37,456 bases of DNA, taken from the NCBI GenBank assembly GCA_029879765.1, contig JAOUPQ010000003.1, positions 1-37,456 of the forward strand. Reading direction: 5' to 3'. Source of the DNA: Nitrospinota bacterium. GTDB taxonomy: Bacteria; Nitrospinota_A; UBA7883. This document shows positions 16,300-26,125 of the stretch, piece after piece. A program made the position numbers and the translations under genes. Each line of letters opens with the position of its first letter. Position 1 is the stretch's first letter. The notes below the pieces were generated by a model. The model was given only the letters and a program-made list of their open reading frames with translations. It ran no database searches and had not been told where the DNA came from.

Positions 16300-17776
16300 G
16301 TCCGGCTCTCCTGTGGATAAAATCGAGCATCACGCGCACCCCGGCGCCGGTCCCCCCTTTGCGGATATACCCTTTCTCCTTGTCGGAGAAAGCCGTGCCC
16401 GCGATGTCCACATGGGCCCACTTGCCGGTGACATGCTTTTTCAAAAACGCCGCCGCCGTGCTGGCGCCGCCGCCCCTGGGCCCTATGTTGGCCACATCCG
16501 CCACCTGGCTTTTTATGTCGTCCTCATATTCCTGGAACAAAGGAAGAGGCCACAGCTTGTCCCCGGTGCGCATGCCGGATTCGCGAAGCTGGCCGATCAA
16601 CTCGTCGTCGTTGCCGAACAGGCCGGAGCAATGGGCGCCTAGGGCCACCATGCAGGCGCCGGTGAGGGTGGCGAAATCCACGGTGCAGTCCGGCTTGTAC
16701 CGCCCGGCATAGGCCAGGGCGTCGGAGAGAATCAGCCGACCCTCGGCGTCGGTGTTGAGCACCTCCATGGTGACGCCGGATAGACCGGTGAGCACGTCGC
16801 CTGGCTTGGTGGCCGTGCCGGAGGGCATGTTTTCCGTGGCGGGGACCAGCCCCACCAGGTTCACTTTCAGTTTCATTATGGCCACCGCTGTCATGACGGC
16901 TATGGTGGCGGCGCCCCCGGACATGTCCGATTTCATCTCGTGCATATTCAGGGCTGGCTTGATGGAGATGCCGCCGGAATCGAAGGTCAGCCCCTTGCCC
17001 ACCATCACTATCGGCTTCTGGCTCTTCGGTCCCTTCATGTATTCCATGACGATGAATTTCGGCTCCTCCTGGCTTCCTCTGGACACACCGATCAGGCCCC
17101 CCATCTTCATCTTCTCTATGGCTTTTCGTCCATGGACAGCGCATTTGAAGCCATGCTTTTTGCCCAGAGCGGCCGCCTGGTTCCCCAGATACGTGGGGGT
17201 GGCATAGTTGGCCGGAGTGTTGATAAGGTCCCTGGCCAGCATCACCGCGTCGGCCGTCGCAGCGCCGTTTTTCATCCCCTTTTCCGCCGCCGCGCCATGC
17301 CCCAGGATGACAATCTCTTCCAGCATAACTGGGGTTTTCTCTTTTTTGAAAGTATCGAAGTTATATAGCGCCAGCCTGGTCCCCTCCACCGTGGCCTGGG
17401 CGATGGTTTTCGCATCATCTTCCGAGCCAGCCAGTGACGCCATCGCCGAGGCGCAGCTTTTTACTCCAGCGGATTTTACCGCCCTGGCGGCCACTGCCGA
17501 AGCGTACCGGTACGAATCGCTGGTGGCGCCATCACGCTTGCCCACGCCCACCACCACCACATACCTGGCAGCAATAGCGCCCATGGTCTCCAGCGGCATG
17601 ACCTGCCCTCGTTTCCCCTCGAACTTGCGCCTCTTGGCCATGGCGCCCAGTTTCCCTTCCAGCGCCTTGTCCAGTTCCTGAAAGTCCCCTTTATCCAACT
17701 CCCCCTCGAACACGCCGATCACCAGCCCTTCGGCTTTTGACTCAACGGCTCGGGAGTTATCTACCCTGTATTTCAT
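16292..17776 (-). CDS. pepA: Cytosol aminopeptidase PepA (M17 leucyl aminopeptidase)
   Basis: The 494-residue enzyme removes N-terminal residues from peptides using two metal ions. The C-terminal catalytic domain shows GKGLTFDSGGISIKP, MKSDMSGGA and the M17 signature NTDAEGRL. The N-terminal macro-like domain occupies about residues 1-160. Length is typical. AAGGAA precedes the ATG at 17776. It heads an apparent operon pepA-osmC-hypABFCDE. Some PepA proteins also bind DNA; nothing in the sequence decides that here. Confidence 0.96.
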   Translation of the reverse strand: MKYRVDNSRAVESKAEGLVIGVFEGELDKGDFQELDKALEGKLGAMAKRRKFEGKRGQVMPLETMGAIAARYVVVVGVGKRDGATSDSYRYASAVAARAVKSAGVKSCASAMASLAGSEDDAKTIAQATVEGTRLALYNFDTFKKEKTPVMLEEIVILGHGAAAEKGMKNGAATADAVMLARDLINTPANYATPTYLGNQAAALGKKHGFKCAVHGRKAIEKMKMGGLIGVSRGSQEEPKFIVMEYMKGPKSQKPIVMVGKGLTFDSGGISIKPALNMHEMKSDMSGGAATIAVMTAVAIMKLKVNLVGLVPATENMPSGTATKPGDVLTGLSGVTMEVLNTDAEGRLILSDALAYAGRYKPDCTVDFATLTGACMVALGAHCSGLFGNDDELIGQLRESGMRTGDKLWPLPLFQEYEDDIKSQVADVANIGPRGGGASTAAAFLKKHVTGKWAHVDIAGTAFSDKEKGYIRKGGTGAGVRVMLDFIHRRAGLE

Positions 17777-17849
17777 ATCAATTCCTTTTACACACTGATA
17801 CGCCCGGCGGCTCCGGACCCAGTTAGTTAATCAACCATGCCAGACTTAT

Positions 17850-17878
17850 AGTATATTTGTAGAAAGCGGGAGGAGCAA
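17850..17878 (-). promoter_or_regulatory. Promoter of the pepA-osmC-hyp operon
   Basis: On the minus strand TTGCTC and TATACT are exactly 17 bases apart. The predicted leader to pepA is about 67 bases. The spacing and the good -10 support the call. Everything downstream to hypE is closely spaced or overlapping. Confidence 0.5.
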
Positions 17879-17898
17879 GAGGATAACCAATGAGGATG

Positions 17899-19869
17899 CT
17901 ATCGAAAGCTCGAACCCGCCATTACTCTTGGGAACTGGGCGCGCAGTTCATCCAGCACCACTTCCGGGCAGCTTTCATACCTTTTGGAAAAATGGAAAGG
18001 CGCCAGGCGCTTCACCCCGGCGGCCAGGGCGATCTTTCCGCACGCCTGGGCGGTTAGATGTTTGGTGAGCTTTGCCTGGGACTGATCCTCCATGGTGAAC
18101 ACGGCTTCCAGGAACAGAAGGTCCGCTCCCTTCGCCAGCCGGATCAGCCGCTCCTGGTTCCGGGGAGTGTCCCCCAGGTCGGTGGCATAGGCCATCTTCC
18201 CCCCCGGGGCGCGCAGAACCAGGTCTTCGGCCAGCTCTCGCACACTTCTGGCCTGGGCGCCAGGGGGAGTGATCATGGCGTCCATTTCGCCGCGCAGTAT
18301 CCTGACCTTCAGCTCCCCCAGCCATTTGCCTGGCGAAAGGGACAACTCCAAAAGCTTGTCCTTGCGGATGTTCAAGGTTTCCGGCTGCTCGAAAGAATAT
18401 GCCATCACCGGGGTTTTATGGTCCAGCTCCGTGGCCCGGATGGTGAAAAGATCCTCCTCCAGGATAATCCCGTCGACAACCTGTCGCACCCCCAAAGGCT
18501 CCACAGTGTCCACTCCCGCCTGAACCCTGCTTGTAGTCATGGTTTCCCCCGCCAGTTCCGCCACCTCGAACACAGGCCCCCTCAGTCCTATCCTGTCCCA
18601 CAAGATCCCATCCACCATCCCCTTGATATGGGCGCACAGCCCCGGGGGGCCGTAGATCCGGCAGGCAGGCAGGATGCCTATGCGAGAGCGCAACAACCAA
18701 AGAAACCCGCCGATGTGGTCTATATGGGCATGGCTGATGAAGATATCGGTCAACTGGTGGGCTATCCTGCCGGGCAGCCGAGTGGCCTCTCCCAGGTCGA
18801 ACAGCAGGCTGCGGCGCTGGTCACGAAGGCGCAGGTGCAGCAAGGGGTCGCCGAACACTCCATTCAACAGCGCTACGCTGGCTTGTCCCACCCGGGTGGC
18901 GTAGGCCGGGCCGTGGCTTGTCGTTATTTCCGAGTCGGGATACATGTCCGGGGCCAGGCCGCGCCCCTCCCGGCGGGGGTCGCGCCGCGAGGTTTTTACA
19001 AGACCTCGTGAATCCCGACAGGCGTCCCGGACCAGCAGGCTGTGCCATTTGCTGTCCCCGGGGCGCATCATGGCCCGGATGACCCCATCTTTTGTGATCG
19101 AGATTATTTCCCCCATGGACACAGTGGCGCCACGGCTATCTATCAGCGCCGCCTGTCTGCCCGGCCATGCGTCTATGGCTTCCACGGGCGGAGGAGCCCC
19201 CACCAGAGGAACGGATCGGGTGTCTATATCCAGGGTCTGCGCTCCATCCATGTAGCGTTCCCATAACCTGGTTCTGGTGGTGTCTCGTTCCTTTGTGGAA
19301 AGGCTCCTTGCCTCGGCGGAGGGAGGAACCGTGAAGATTTCAACTCCTGTCGCGCCAAGCTCGGAAACCATGGCTGGAGCCGAATCTTTATCAGAAATAA
19401 CCACCACGGCTTCTGCTTTTGCTCCTCTTGCGATCCCCTCCAGAAGCTCCGCGCGCGCCATCCCCCGCATCACTCCCGGCATGTCGATGATCAGGAACGC
19501 GTCCCTTTCCACTTTCGCCGCCAGGGCCGTGGCAGCCAACACCAGGGGAAGACGGAACCTGGCCGCATTCAAGCTGCACAAGGCTGCGGAATGGACAAGC
19601 TCCCATGCGCCACCGCTCCATCGGCCCAGATTGGCAGCGCCGGGAGGACCGAAGGATGGGGAACCGGGATCGGCGGCCAGGATAAAGGTCTTGCCCTGGT
19701 TGGAGATAATGGAGGCCATGGCCGCGGCGAGGGTCGATTTTCCCGCGCCGGGCGGGCCGAAGACCATCACCCTGCGATGAAGTTTGAATGCAAGCCGCGG
19801 GATCCGCTCCAAATCAGGCCAAGTGTCGGCGCTATCCTCTCCGGTCCTGGGTGATGGCGTCGACGCCAT
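17899..19869 (-). CDS. Fusion: Clp1/Grc3-like polynucleotide kinase + RNase Z-like metallo-beta-lactamase
   Basis: The 656-residue protein joins two RNA-type domains. Residues about 30-290 have a P-loop GPPGAGKS (38-45) followed by AADPGSPSFGPPG, the pattern of the Clp1/NOL9/Grc3 polynucleotide 5'-kinases. A Walker B-like FLIIDMPGVMRG (D129) is also present. Residues about 325-656 form an RNase Z-type domain: HAHIDH (380-385), H484 in ELDHKTPVMAYSF, D564 in YATDLGDT, H604 in KHLTA and H626 in FHFSKRY. All expected zinc ligands are present, so both halves look active. I prefer the ATG at 19869, just after the mgtE stop, to 19902, which overlaps mgtE by 32 bases. tRNA 3' processing or RNA-end healing is an inference. 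The kinase domain could instead bind another nucleotide substrate. Confidence 0.85.
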   Translation of the reverse strand: MASTPSPRTGEDSADTWPDLERIPRLAFKLHRRVMVFGPPGAGKSTLAAAMASIISNQGKTFILAADPGSPSFGPPGAANLGRWSGGAWELVHSAALCSLNAARFRLPLVLAATALAAKVERDAFLIIDMPGVMRGMARAELLEGIARGAKAEAVVVISDKDSAPAMVSELGATGVEIFTVPPSAEARSLSTKERDTTRTRLWERYMDGAQTLDIDTRSVPLVGAPPPVEAIDAWPGRQAALIDSRGATVSMGEIISITKDGVIRAMMRPGDSKWHSLLVRDACRDSRGLVKTSRRDPRREGRGLAPDMYPDSEITTSHGPAYATRVGQASVALLNGVFGDPLLHLRLRDQRRSLLFDLGEATRLPGRIAHQLTDIFISHAHIDHIGGFLWLLRSRIGILPACRIYGPPGLCAHIKGMVDGILWDRIGLRGPVFEVAELAGETMTTSRVQAGVDTVEPLGVRQVVDGIILEEDLFTIRATELDHKTPVMAYSFEQPETLNIRKDKLLELSLSPGKWLGELKVRILRGEMDAMITPPGAQARSVRELAEDLVLRAPGGKMAYATDLGDTPRNQERLIRLAKGADLLFLEAVFTMEDQSQAKLTKHLTAQACGKIALAAGVKRLAPFHFSKRYESCPEVVLDELRAQFPRVMAGSSFR

Positions 19870-19870
19870 G

Positions 19871-21229
19871 TCAGTGGAGCAGGTGGATAAGCGCCGTGGC
19901 AAAAGTGAGGAATATGAACACGGCGGTGATATCGTTGAGCGCCAGGACGATCGGCCCCCCAGCGATGGCCGGGTCTACATCCAGCCATTTGAAAATGAGA
20001 GGTATTCCGGCGCCCATCAGCGCGGCCAGGTTTATTGCCAGAAAAACAGCCCCGCCCATGATCAATCCCATTTCCGCGGAAGACTGCCATGCCCAGGCCG
20101 CCACGCCGGAGATCAATCCGCAAACAATCCCGAGGATGAAGCCGACTTTGACTTCTTTGAAGATAAAAGCCCCCAGGGCGCCTGGATCTATCCTGCCCGT
20201 GGCGATGCCGCGAACCACCAGTGTGGAGCTTTGGCTTCCCACGTTGCCGCTCATTCCCATGACGATGGGGATGAAAGCGGCCAGCGCAATCGCCGCCTCC
20301 AGGGTTCCTTTGAACAGCAGGATCAGCGCGCCAGTGACGAATCCTCCCGCCAGACTGGCGGTGAGCCAAGGCAGCCGGTATCGGGCCATCTCCACCACGC
20401 TGGTGGCGGGGGAGAGAACCTCATCGCCAGCGCCCACCAGGGCCATGATATCCTCGTCCGCCTCTTCCACGAAAACATCCACGATATCGTCAATGAGGAT
20501 CCTGCCCAGCAGGACCATGTTTCTGTCCACCACCGCCAGGGAAATCAGATCGTATTTCTTGAAGAGGCTGGCCACGTTTTCCTGGTCGTCGTCGGCGTAG
20601 ACGTAAATGGGGGGATGCCCCTCGTCCACCATGTCGCCCACTTTTTTCATGCCGGGATTGAGCAAAAGCTCGATGATCGGGGCAACTCCCTTGAGCCGAC
20701 CCAGGTTGTCCACCACGAAAATGTTGTATACCTCCCGGTTTATGTCTGGGCGGGAGCGCAACAGGTCCAGGGTCTGGTCCAGGGTCATCTCCTCCCTGGC
20801 GGCGATAAGCTCGGTCTGCATGATTCCGCCGGCGGTTTCCGGCTCGAACTGCAGAAGCCGGGAGACTTGCGCGTCCACCTCCGCCGAAGTGGAGCCGAGC
20901 ACTTCCTCGGCCACCTCTTCTTCCATCTCCCCCAGCAGATCCGCGGCGTCATCGGTGTTCATCTCGCCGATCAGTTCGGCCAGTTCCTCGGGAGTGGAGT
21001 TGTCCAGGATAAGTTCGCGGGAGCTTTCGTCCAGCAGGGGGAGGATCTGGGAGCCCATTTCCACCCCCACGGCGGAGAACGCCTCCAGCATTCTGGATTC
21101 GTCCTCTATATGCTCTATGGCGGCGGCGATATCCGCCGGGTGATACATATCCTCCAGCGATTTGTCGGGCTGGCCTTGACCCAGGATCTCCTCCTGGATA
21201 GCCAGGTATTTTTCTTCTTCAGGTGTCAT
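19871..21229 (-). CDS. mgtE: Magnesium transporter MgtE
   Basis: The 452-residue channel/transporter has the MgtE layout. An acidic N-terminal superhelical domain (about 1-130, with repeated Leu/Glu helices) is followed by a CBS pair (about 130-260) that gates by sensing cytosolic Mg2+. About five membrane helices follow (about 280-452), with MSGNVGSQSSTLVVRG matching the conserved pore region. I chose the ATG at 21229 (MTPEEEKYL), with GGTGA upstream, over the in-frame ATG at 21250. It follows pssA by 54 bases and precedes the kinase-RNase Z fusion with practically no gap. Confidence 0.94.
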   Translation of the reverse strand: MTPEEEKYLAIQEEILGQGQPDKSLEDMYHPADIAAAIEHIEDESRMLEAFSAVGVEMGSQILPLLDESSRELILDNSTPEELAELIGEMNTDDAADLLGEMEEEVAEEVLGSTSAEVDAQVSRLLQFEPETAGGIMQTELIAAREEMTLDQTLDLLRSRPDINREVYNIFVVDNLGRLKGVAPIIELLLNPGMKKVGDMVDEGHPPIYVYADDDQENVASLFKKYDLISLAVVDRNMVLLGRILIDDIVDVFVEEADEDIMALVGAGDEVLSPATSVVEMARYRLPWLTASLAGGFVTGALILLFKGTLEAAIALAAFIPIVMGMSGNVGSQSSTLVVRGIATGRIDPGALGAFIFKEVKVGFILGIVCGLISGVAAWAWQSSAEMGLIMGGAVFLAINLAALMGAGIPLIFKWLDVDPAIAGGPIVLALNDITAVFIFLTFATALIHLLH

Positions 21230-21283
21230 AATGTCACCACAATAGCCCACCAGAGGGGACGAATTATAAATGCAGATCCGATA

Positions 21284-22141
21284 TCACATCGGCCCGGAAG
21301 TCTCCTCTTCCGGATTGGGCGTCGGATCGTCAGCACCCTTGCGCCAAGACAGGAACCACTCCACAGGGCCGTGGAGCATATACGCCGCCGCCATGGCGAA
21401 AAGCATATGGTGCGGGAATAGCGCCACGATGAACAGGAAGAGCACTATCCATAGGAACAGATGGAAAGGGCGCCTCTTTTTGGTATCGATATATTTGAAG
21501 TTGCGATACGGGACGTTGCTCACCATCAGCAGCGCCAGGGTGTATACAGTGACCAGCATCACCATACCGGGGGCCTTTTCCATCTCCAGCGCGCCATTGG
21601 TCAGCAACACCGTGGCGGCCAGCAGCCACGCCGCGGCGGGGATAGGCATCCCCACGAAATGGTCTTTTCGAATGTCGGACTGCTGGATGTTGAACCGCGC
21701 CAGCCGCAAGGCCCCGCACAGGGCAAAGAGAAACGCAGCCATCCAGCCGAGCCTGCCGTAGGGCTGCAGAACCCAGTTGTACATCAGGATAGCCGGCGCC
21801 AGGCCGAAGGACATGAGGTCGGACAGCGAGTCGAACTCCACGCCGAAGTTCGATGTGGCCCCCATGGCCCTGGCTATCCGCCCATCGAGCCCGTCCAGGA
21901 TCATCGCCAGGATGATTGCCCACGCGGCCTTGTAATAGTCGCCATTGATGGAAGCCACCACCGTGTAGAATCCACAGAAGAACGCCGCAGAAGTGACCAG
22001 GCTTGGGACAATGAATACACCTTTGCGGAAGCGGTGCAGCCTGCCGCCGGGCTGCGCCTGTTCTTCCGGCGGCATCCCGTCCAGATCCATCTCCCCGTTC
22101 ATGTTTTCCTTCTGCTCGTCTTTCCGGTTTTCCATGGTCAT
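21284..22141 (-). CDS. pssA: CDP-diacylglycerol-serine O-phosphatidyltransferase
   Basis: The 285-residue integral membrane enzyme makes phosphatidylserine from CDP-diacylglycerol and serine. The CDP-alcohol phosphotransferase motif DG-x2-AR-x8-G-x3-D-x3-D is exact (DGRIARAMGATSNFGVEFDSLSD, about residues 84-106). Several membrane helices follow, and the short cytoplasmic ends are charged. The track ORF starts at 22528 in a frame inside psd. The ATG at 22141 overlaps the psd stop as ATGA and is preferred. It works directly with the upstream psd to make phosphatidylethanolamine. Confidence 0.93.
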   Translation of the reverse strand: MTMENRKDEQKENMNGEMDLDGMPPEEQAQPGGRLHRFRKGVFIVPSLVTSAAFFCGFYTVVASINGDYYKAAWAIILAMILDGLDGRIARAMGATSNFGVEFDSLSDLMSFGLAPAILMYNWVLQPYGRLGWMAAFLFALCGALRLARFNIQQSDIRKDHFVGMPIPAAAWLLAATVLLTNGALEMEKAPGMVMLVTVYTLALLMVSNVPYRNFKYIDTKKRRPFHLFLWIVLFLFIVALFPHHMLFAMAAAYMLHGPVEWFLSWRKGADDPTPNPEEETSGPM

Positions 22142-22776
22142 GGCTTTTTTACAGGTATCCTGGCCATCACGGAGCTTCCTCCGGATACTTTGTCCCCCAT
22201 CTTGGAAATAAGCTCCACATTCCTGGGGAGGATAAGGTCCACCCTGGAGCCGAACCTGATGAGCCCGATATGCTCCCCTTTTGCCAGGGTCTGGCCCACG
22301 CTCACCCTGGTGACCACTCTTCTGGCCACCAGCCCGGCGATCTGTTTCACCCCCACCTTTCCAATGGCGGTGTCGAAGATCGTCAGGTTGTTTTCGTTGT
22401 CCTCGCTGGCCCTGTGGTCCCACGCCGCCAAAAAGCTGCCCTTGTGGTATTTCTTGTTGGCCACGGTCCCTGCGATGGGGGAGCGTTGCACATGGACATT
22501 GAAAATGGAGAGAAATATGGAGACGCACACCGCCCCATCGGGGAAGTCATCGTTCTGATATGAGGGATCTATCCGAATGACCTTCCCGTCGGCGGGGGCC
22601 ACGATCAGATCCTCATCCTCCGGGATGACCCGGCTGGGATCCCGGAAAAAGAAAAGGACAAACGCCACCAGCCCCACCAGCGCCCAGGCGGGCTTGGCCC
22701 ATCCAAAGAGGAAGAGGGCCAGCGCCGCGATGGTCAGCGGGATGACGAATAAAAGGCATTCTCGATCAAACGGCAT
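22138..22776 (-). CDS. psd: Phosphatidylserine decarboxylase (short, archaetidylserine-type)
   Basis: The 212-residue proenzyme self-cleaves to create the pyruvoyl group that decarboxylates phosphatidylserine to phosphatidylethanolamine. The cleavage site is G176-S177 in LIRFGSRVD. Other family features are an N-terminal hydrophobic pair of helices (about 8-45), FFRDPSRVIP, APADGKV and IFNVHVQRSPIAG. The length matches the short class. It lies four bases after ilvC and overlaps pssA. Confidence 0.94.
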   Translation of the reverse strand: MPFDRECLLFVIPLTIAALALFLFGWAKPAWALVGLVAFVLFFFRDPSRVIPEDEDLIVAPADGKVIRIDPSYQNDDFPDGAVCVSIFLSIFNVHVQRSPIAGTVANKKYHKGSFLAAWDHRASEDNENNLTIFDTAIGKVGVKQIAGLVARRVVTRVSVGQTLAKGEHIGLIRFGSRVDLILPRNVELISKMGDKVSGGSSVMARIPVKKP

Positions 22777-22780
22777 CGTC

Positions 22781-23812
<1,032 letters not shown>

Positions 23813-23846
23813 TTAATAAGGAACAGGGCCGGACGCGGTGTATGGC

Positions 23847-24335
23847 CTATCCCAGGGTCTTTTTCCCTCGGGACATGGCGATCTTGCCGCTGCGGGCGAT
23901 CTCGATTATCCCAAGAGGTTTTATCATTTCCACAAAAGCGCTCACTTTTTCCTCGGCGCCCGTGACTTCTATAGTGTACGTCTTGGGCGAAACATCCACC
24001 ACCTTGCCGCGGAAAATTTCCGTCATCCGCAAAATCTCGGCGCGGTTGTTAGGCTCGGAGTTCACCTTCACCAGGACGATTCCCCTTTCGATGAAATCCT
24101 CCTCGGAAAAGTCGATCACCTTAATGACATCGATAAGCTTGTTGAGCTGTTTTGTGATCTGCTCGATGATGGCGTCGTCTCCCCGGGTGATGATGGTCAT
24201 CCGGGAGGTGGTCTGGTCCAGAGTGGGGGCCACGGAGAGCGACTCTATGTTAAACCCCCGGCCGGAGAAAAGGCCCGATACCCGGGACAGCACGCCGAAC
24301 TTGTTCTCCACCAGCACTGAAATGGTGTGTCTCAT
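23847..24335 (-). CDS. ilvN: Acetolactate synthase small (regulatory) subunit
   Basis: The 162-residue subunit has an N-terminal ACT domain (HTISVLVENKFGVLSRVSGLFSGRGFNIESL, residues 3-75), which binds valine for feedback inhibition, and a C-terminal activation domain. Length and motifs match the long IlvH/IlvN type. It follows ilvB by nine bases. Confidence 0.96.
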   Translation of the reverse strand: MRHTISVLVENKFGVLSRVSGLFSGRGFNIESLSVAPTLDQTTSRMTIITRGDDAIIEQITKQLNKLIDVIKVIDFSEEDFIERGIVLVKVNSEPNNRAEILRMTEIFRGKVVDVSPKTYTIEVTGAEEKVSAFVEMIKPLGIIEIARSGKIAMSRGKKTLG

Positions 24336-24344
24336 ACTCCCCCC

Positions 24345-26033
24345 TTACGCCAGTAGCATCTTGTTGATCGGGGATCCGGCCGGCACCATGGGGTACACGT
24401 TTTCCTCCCGATCCACCACAAAGTCAATAATCGTCGGCCTGCGGGCGGCGATGGCCCGCTCCAGGGCCGGGCCCACCTCTTCTGGCAAGGTGGCGCGGAT
24501 GCCCAAAGCGCCATACGCCTCGGCCAGCTTCACGAAATCCGGCTGGCTCTCCATGCAGGTATACGAATACCGGTTGCCGTGGAACAGCTGTTGCCACTGG
24601 CGCACCATTCCCAAAAATCCGTTGTTCAATATGGCGATAATCACCGGCAGGCGCTGCTGCACCGCGGTGCCCAATTCCTGGATATTCATCTGGATGGAAC
24701 CATCCCCGGCGATGTCGAAAACCACCTTGTCCGGAAACGCCGCCTGGGCGCCGATGGCCGCGGGAAAACCATAGCCCATGGTTCCCAGCCCGCCACTGGT
24801 CAGGAATGTGCGGGGGTTTTTCAGGGTCAGATACTGGGCCGCCCACATCTGGTTTTGCCCCACCTCGGTGGCGAAGATGGCGTCCCCGCCGGTCACCCGG
24901 TCGATCTCCTCGATGACGAACTGGGGCTTGATCACCTTCGTCTTTTTCACATACTCAAGCTTGTTGGCGTGTTTCCATTCGTCTATCTGGTCCAGCCACG
25001 GCTTGTGCTTGGTTTTCCAGTCCACTTTGCTCTCGGCGATAACCGCGTTGAGCTTCTTCATGGCGTCCTTCAGATCCCCCACCACAGGGATGTGGGCTGT
25101 GACGTTTTTCGATATGGCCGTGGGATCCACATCCACATGGGCCACTTTGGCGTTGGGGGCGAATTCGTCCAGCTTGCCGGTGACACGGTCGTCAAACCTG
25201 GCGCCCAGGGCCACGATAAGGTCTGTATGGGTCACCGCCATGTTGGCGCGGTAGGTGCCGTGCATCCCCAGCATCCCCAGGCACAGATCGTCCAGCGAGG
25301 GGAAGCTGCCCAGCCCCATGAGGGTCATGGTGACGGGGGCATGGATGGCCCGGGCAAGTTTTTTCAGTTCGGCGGCGGCGTTGGTCAGGATCATTCCGCC
25401 CCCCACATAAAGCACAGGGCGCTTTGCCTCTTCCAGCGCGGCGGCCAATCTGTCGATCTGGCGTTTATTGGCCACGGTGGTGGGGCGATAGCTGCGCATC
25501 TCCACTTTTTCCGGGTACTCGAACCTGGTCTTGGCCAAAAGCACATCCTTGGGCAGATCCACTAACACAGGGCCAGGCCTGCCGGTGGTGGCTATGTAGA
25601 AAGCCTCAGCGATGGTGTTGGCCAGATCCTTCACATCCCGCACCAGATAGCTGTGTTTGACGCAGGGGCGGGTGATGCCGACGATGTCCGCCTCCTGGAA
25701 GGCGTCGTTGCCGATAAGCCCGGTAGGGACCTGCCCCGTGAACACCACAATGGGGATGGAGTCCATATATGCGGTGGCGATGCCGGTGACGGTGTTGGTG
25801 GCGCCTGGGCCGGAGGTGACCAGGGCAACGCCCGGCTTTCCGCTGGCTCGGGCGAATCCGTCGGCCATATGCACCGCGCCCTGCTCGTGGCGCACCAGGA
25901 TATGGCGCAGCTTGGGTGTCTTGAACAGTTCGTCATAAATCGGCAGCACCACACCTCCGGGATAACCGAAGATCAGGTCCGCGCCCTGCTTTAGCAGAGA
26001 TTTAACAAAAATCTCAGCGCCTGTATGTTCCAT
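24345..26033 (-). CDS. ilvB: Acetolactate synthase large (catalytic) subunit
   Basis: The 562-residue thiamine-diphosphate enzyme condenses pyruvate to acetolactate. The catalytic Glu is E50 in [18 protein letters not shown]. The central FAD-binding domain and the C-terminal ThDP/Mg2+ motif ([29 protein letters not shown]) are present. It heads the ilvBNC-psd-pssA operon behind its own promoter. No attenuator or leader peptide is visible in the short leader. Confidence 0.97.
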   Translation of the reverse strand: MEHTGAEIFVKSLLKQGADLIFGYPGGVVLPIYDELFKTPKLRHILVRHEQGAVHMADGFARASGKPGVALVTSGPGATNTVTGIATAYMDSIPIVVFTGQVPTGLIGNDAFQEADIVGITRPCVKHSYLVRDVKDLANTIAEAFYIATTGRPGPVLVDLPKDVLLAKTRFEYPEKVEMRSYRPTTVANKRQIDRLAAALEEAKRPVLYVGGGMILTNAAAELKKLARAIHAPVTMTLMGLGSFPSLDDLCLGMLGMHGTYRANMAVTHTDLIVALGARFDDRVTGKLDEFAPNAKVAHVDVDPTAISKNVTAHIPVVGDLKDAMKKLNAVIAESKVDWKTKHKPWLDQIDEWKHANKLEYVKKTKVIKPQFVIEEIDRVTGGDAIFATEVGQNQMWAAQYLTLKNPRTFLTSGGLGTMGYGFPAAIGAQAAFPDKVVFDIAGDGSIQMNIQELGTAVQQRLPVIIAILNNGFLGMVRQWQQLFHGNRYSYTCMESQPDFVKLAEAYGALGIRATLPEEVGPALERAIAARRPTIIDFVVDREENVYPMVPAGSPINKMLLA

Positions 26034-26071
26034 TTGTCGATATCGCCTGTTATTATGGCTAAACTATTGAT

Positions 26072-26099
26072 GATATAGTATGTGGTTTAACATAGTCAA
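26072..26099 (-). promoter_or_regulatory. Putative promoter of the ilvBNC-psd-pssA operon
   Basis: On the minus strand TTGACT and TATATC are 16 bases apart, in an AT-rich 92-base gap between divergent ilvB and the dCTP deaminase gene. The leader would be about 32 bases, too short for a classical attenuator. Confidence 0.45.
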
Positions 26100-26125
26100 T
26101 TACTCAAAAGCCGTTTGGGGCTCTG

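Noticed and set aside
19784-21421. 545-residue plus-strand ORF opposite mgtE
   Set aside because: His/Gln/Gly-rich shadow with no domain; MgtE motifs are clear on the other strand.
24345-26065. Attenuator or leader peptide for ilvB
   Set aside because: The predicted leader is only about 32 bases, with no run of branched-chain codons.
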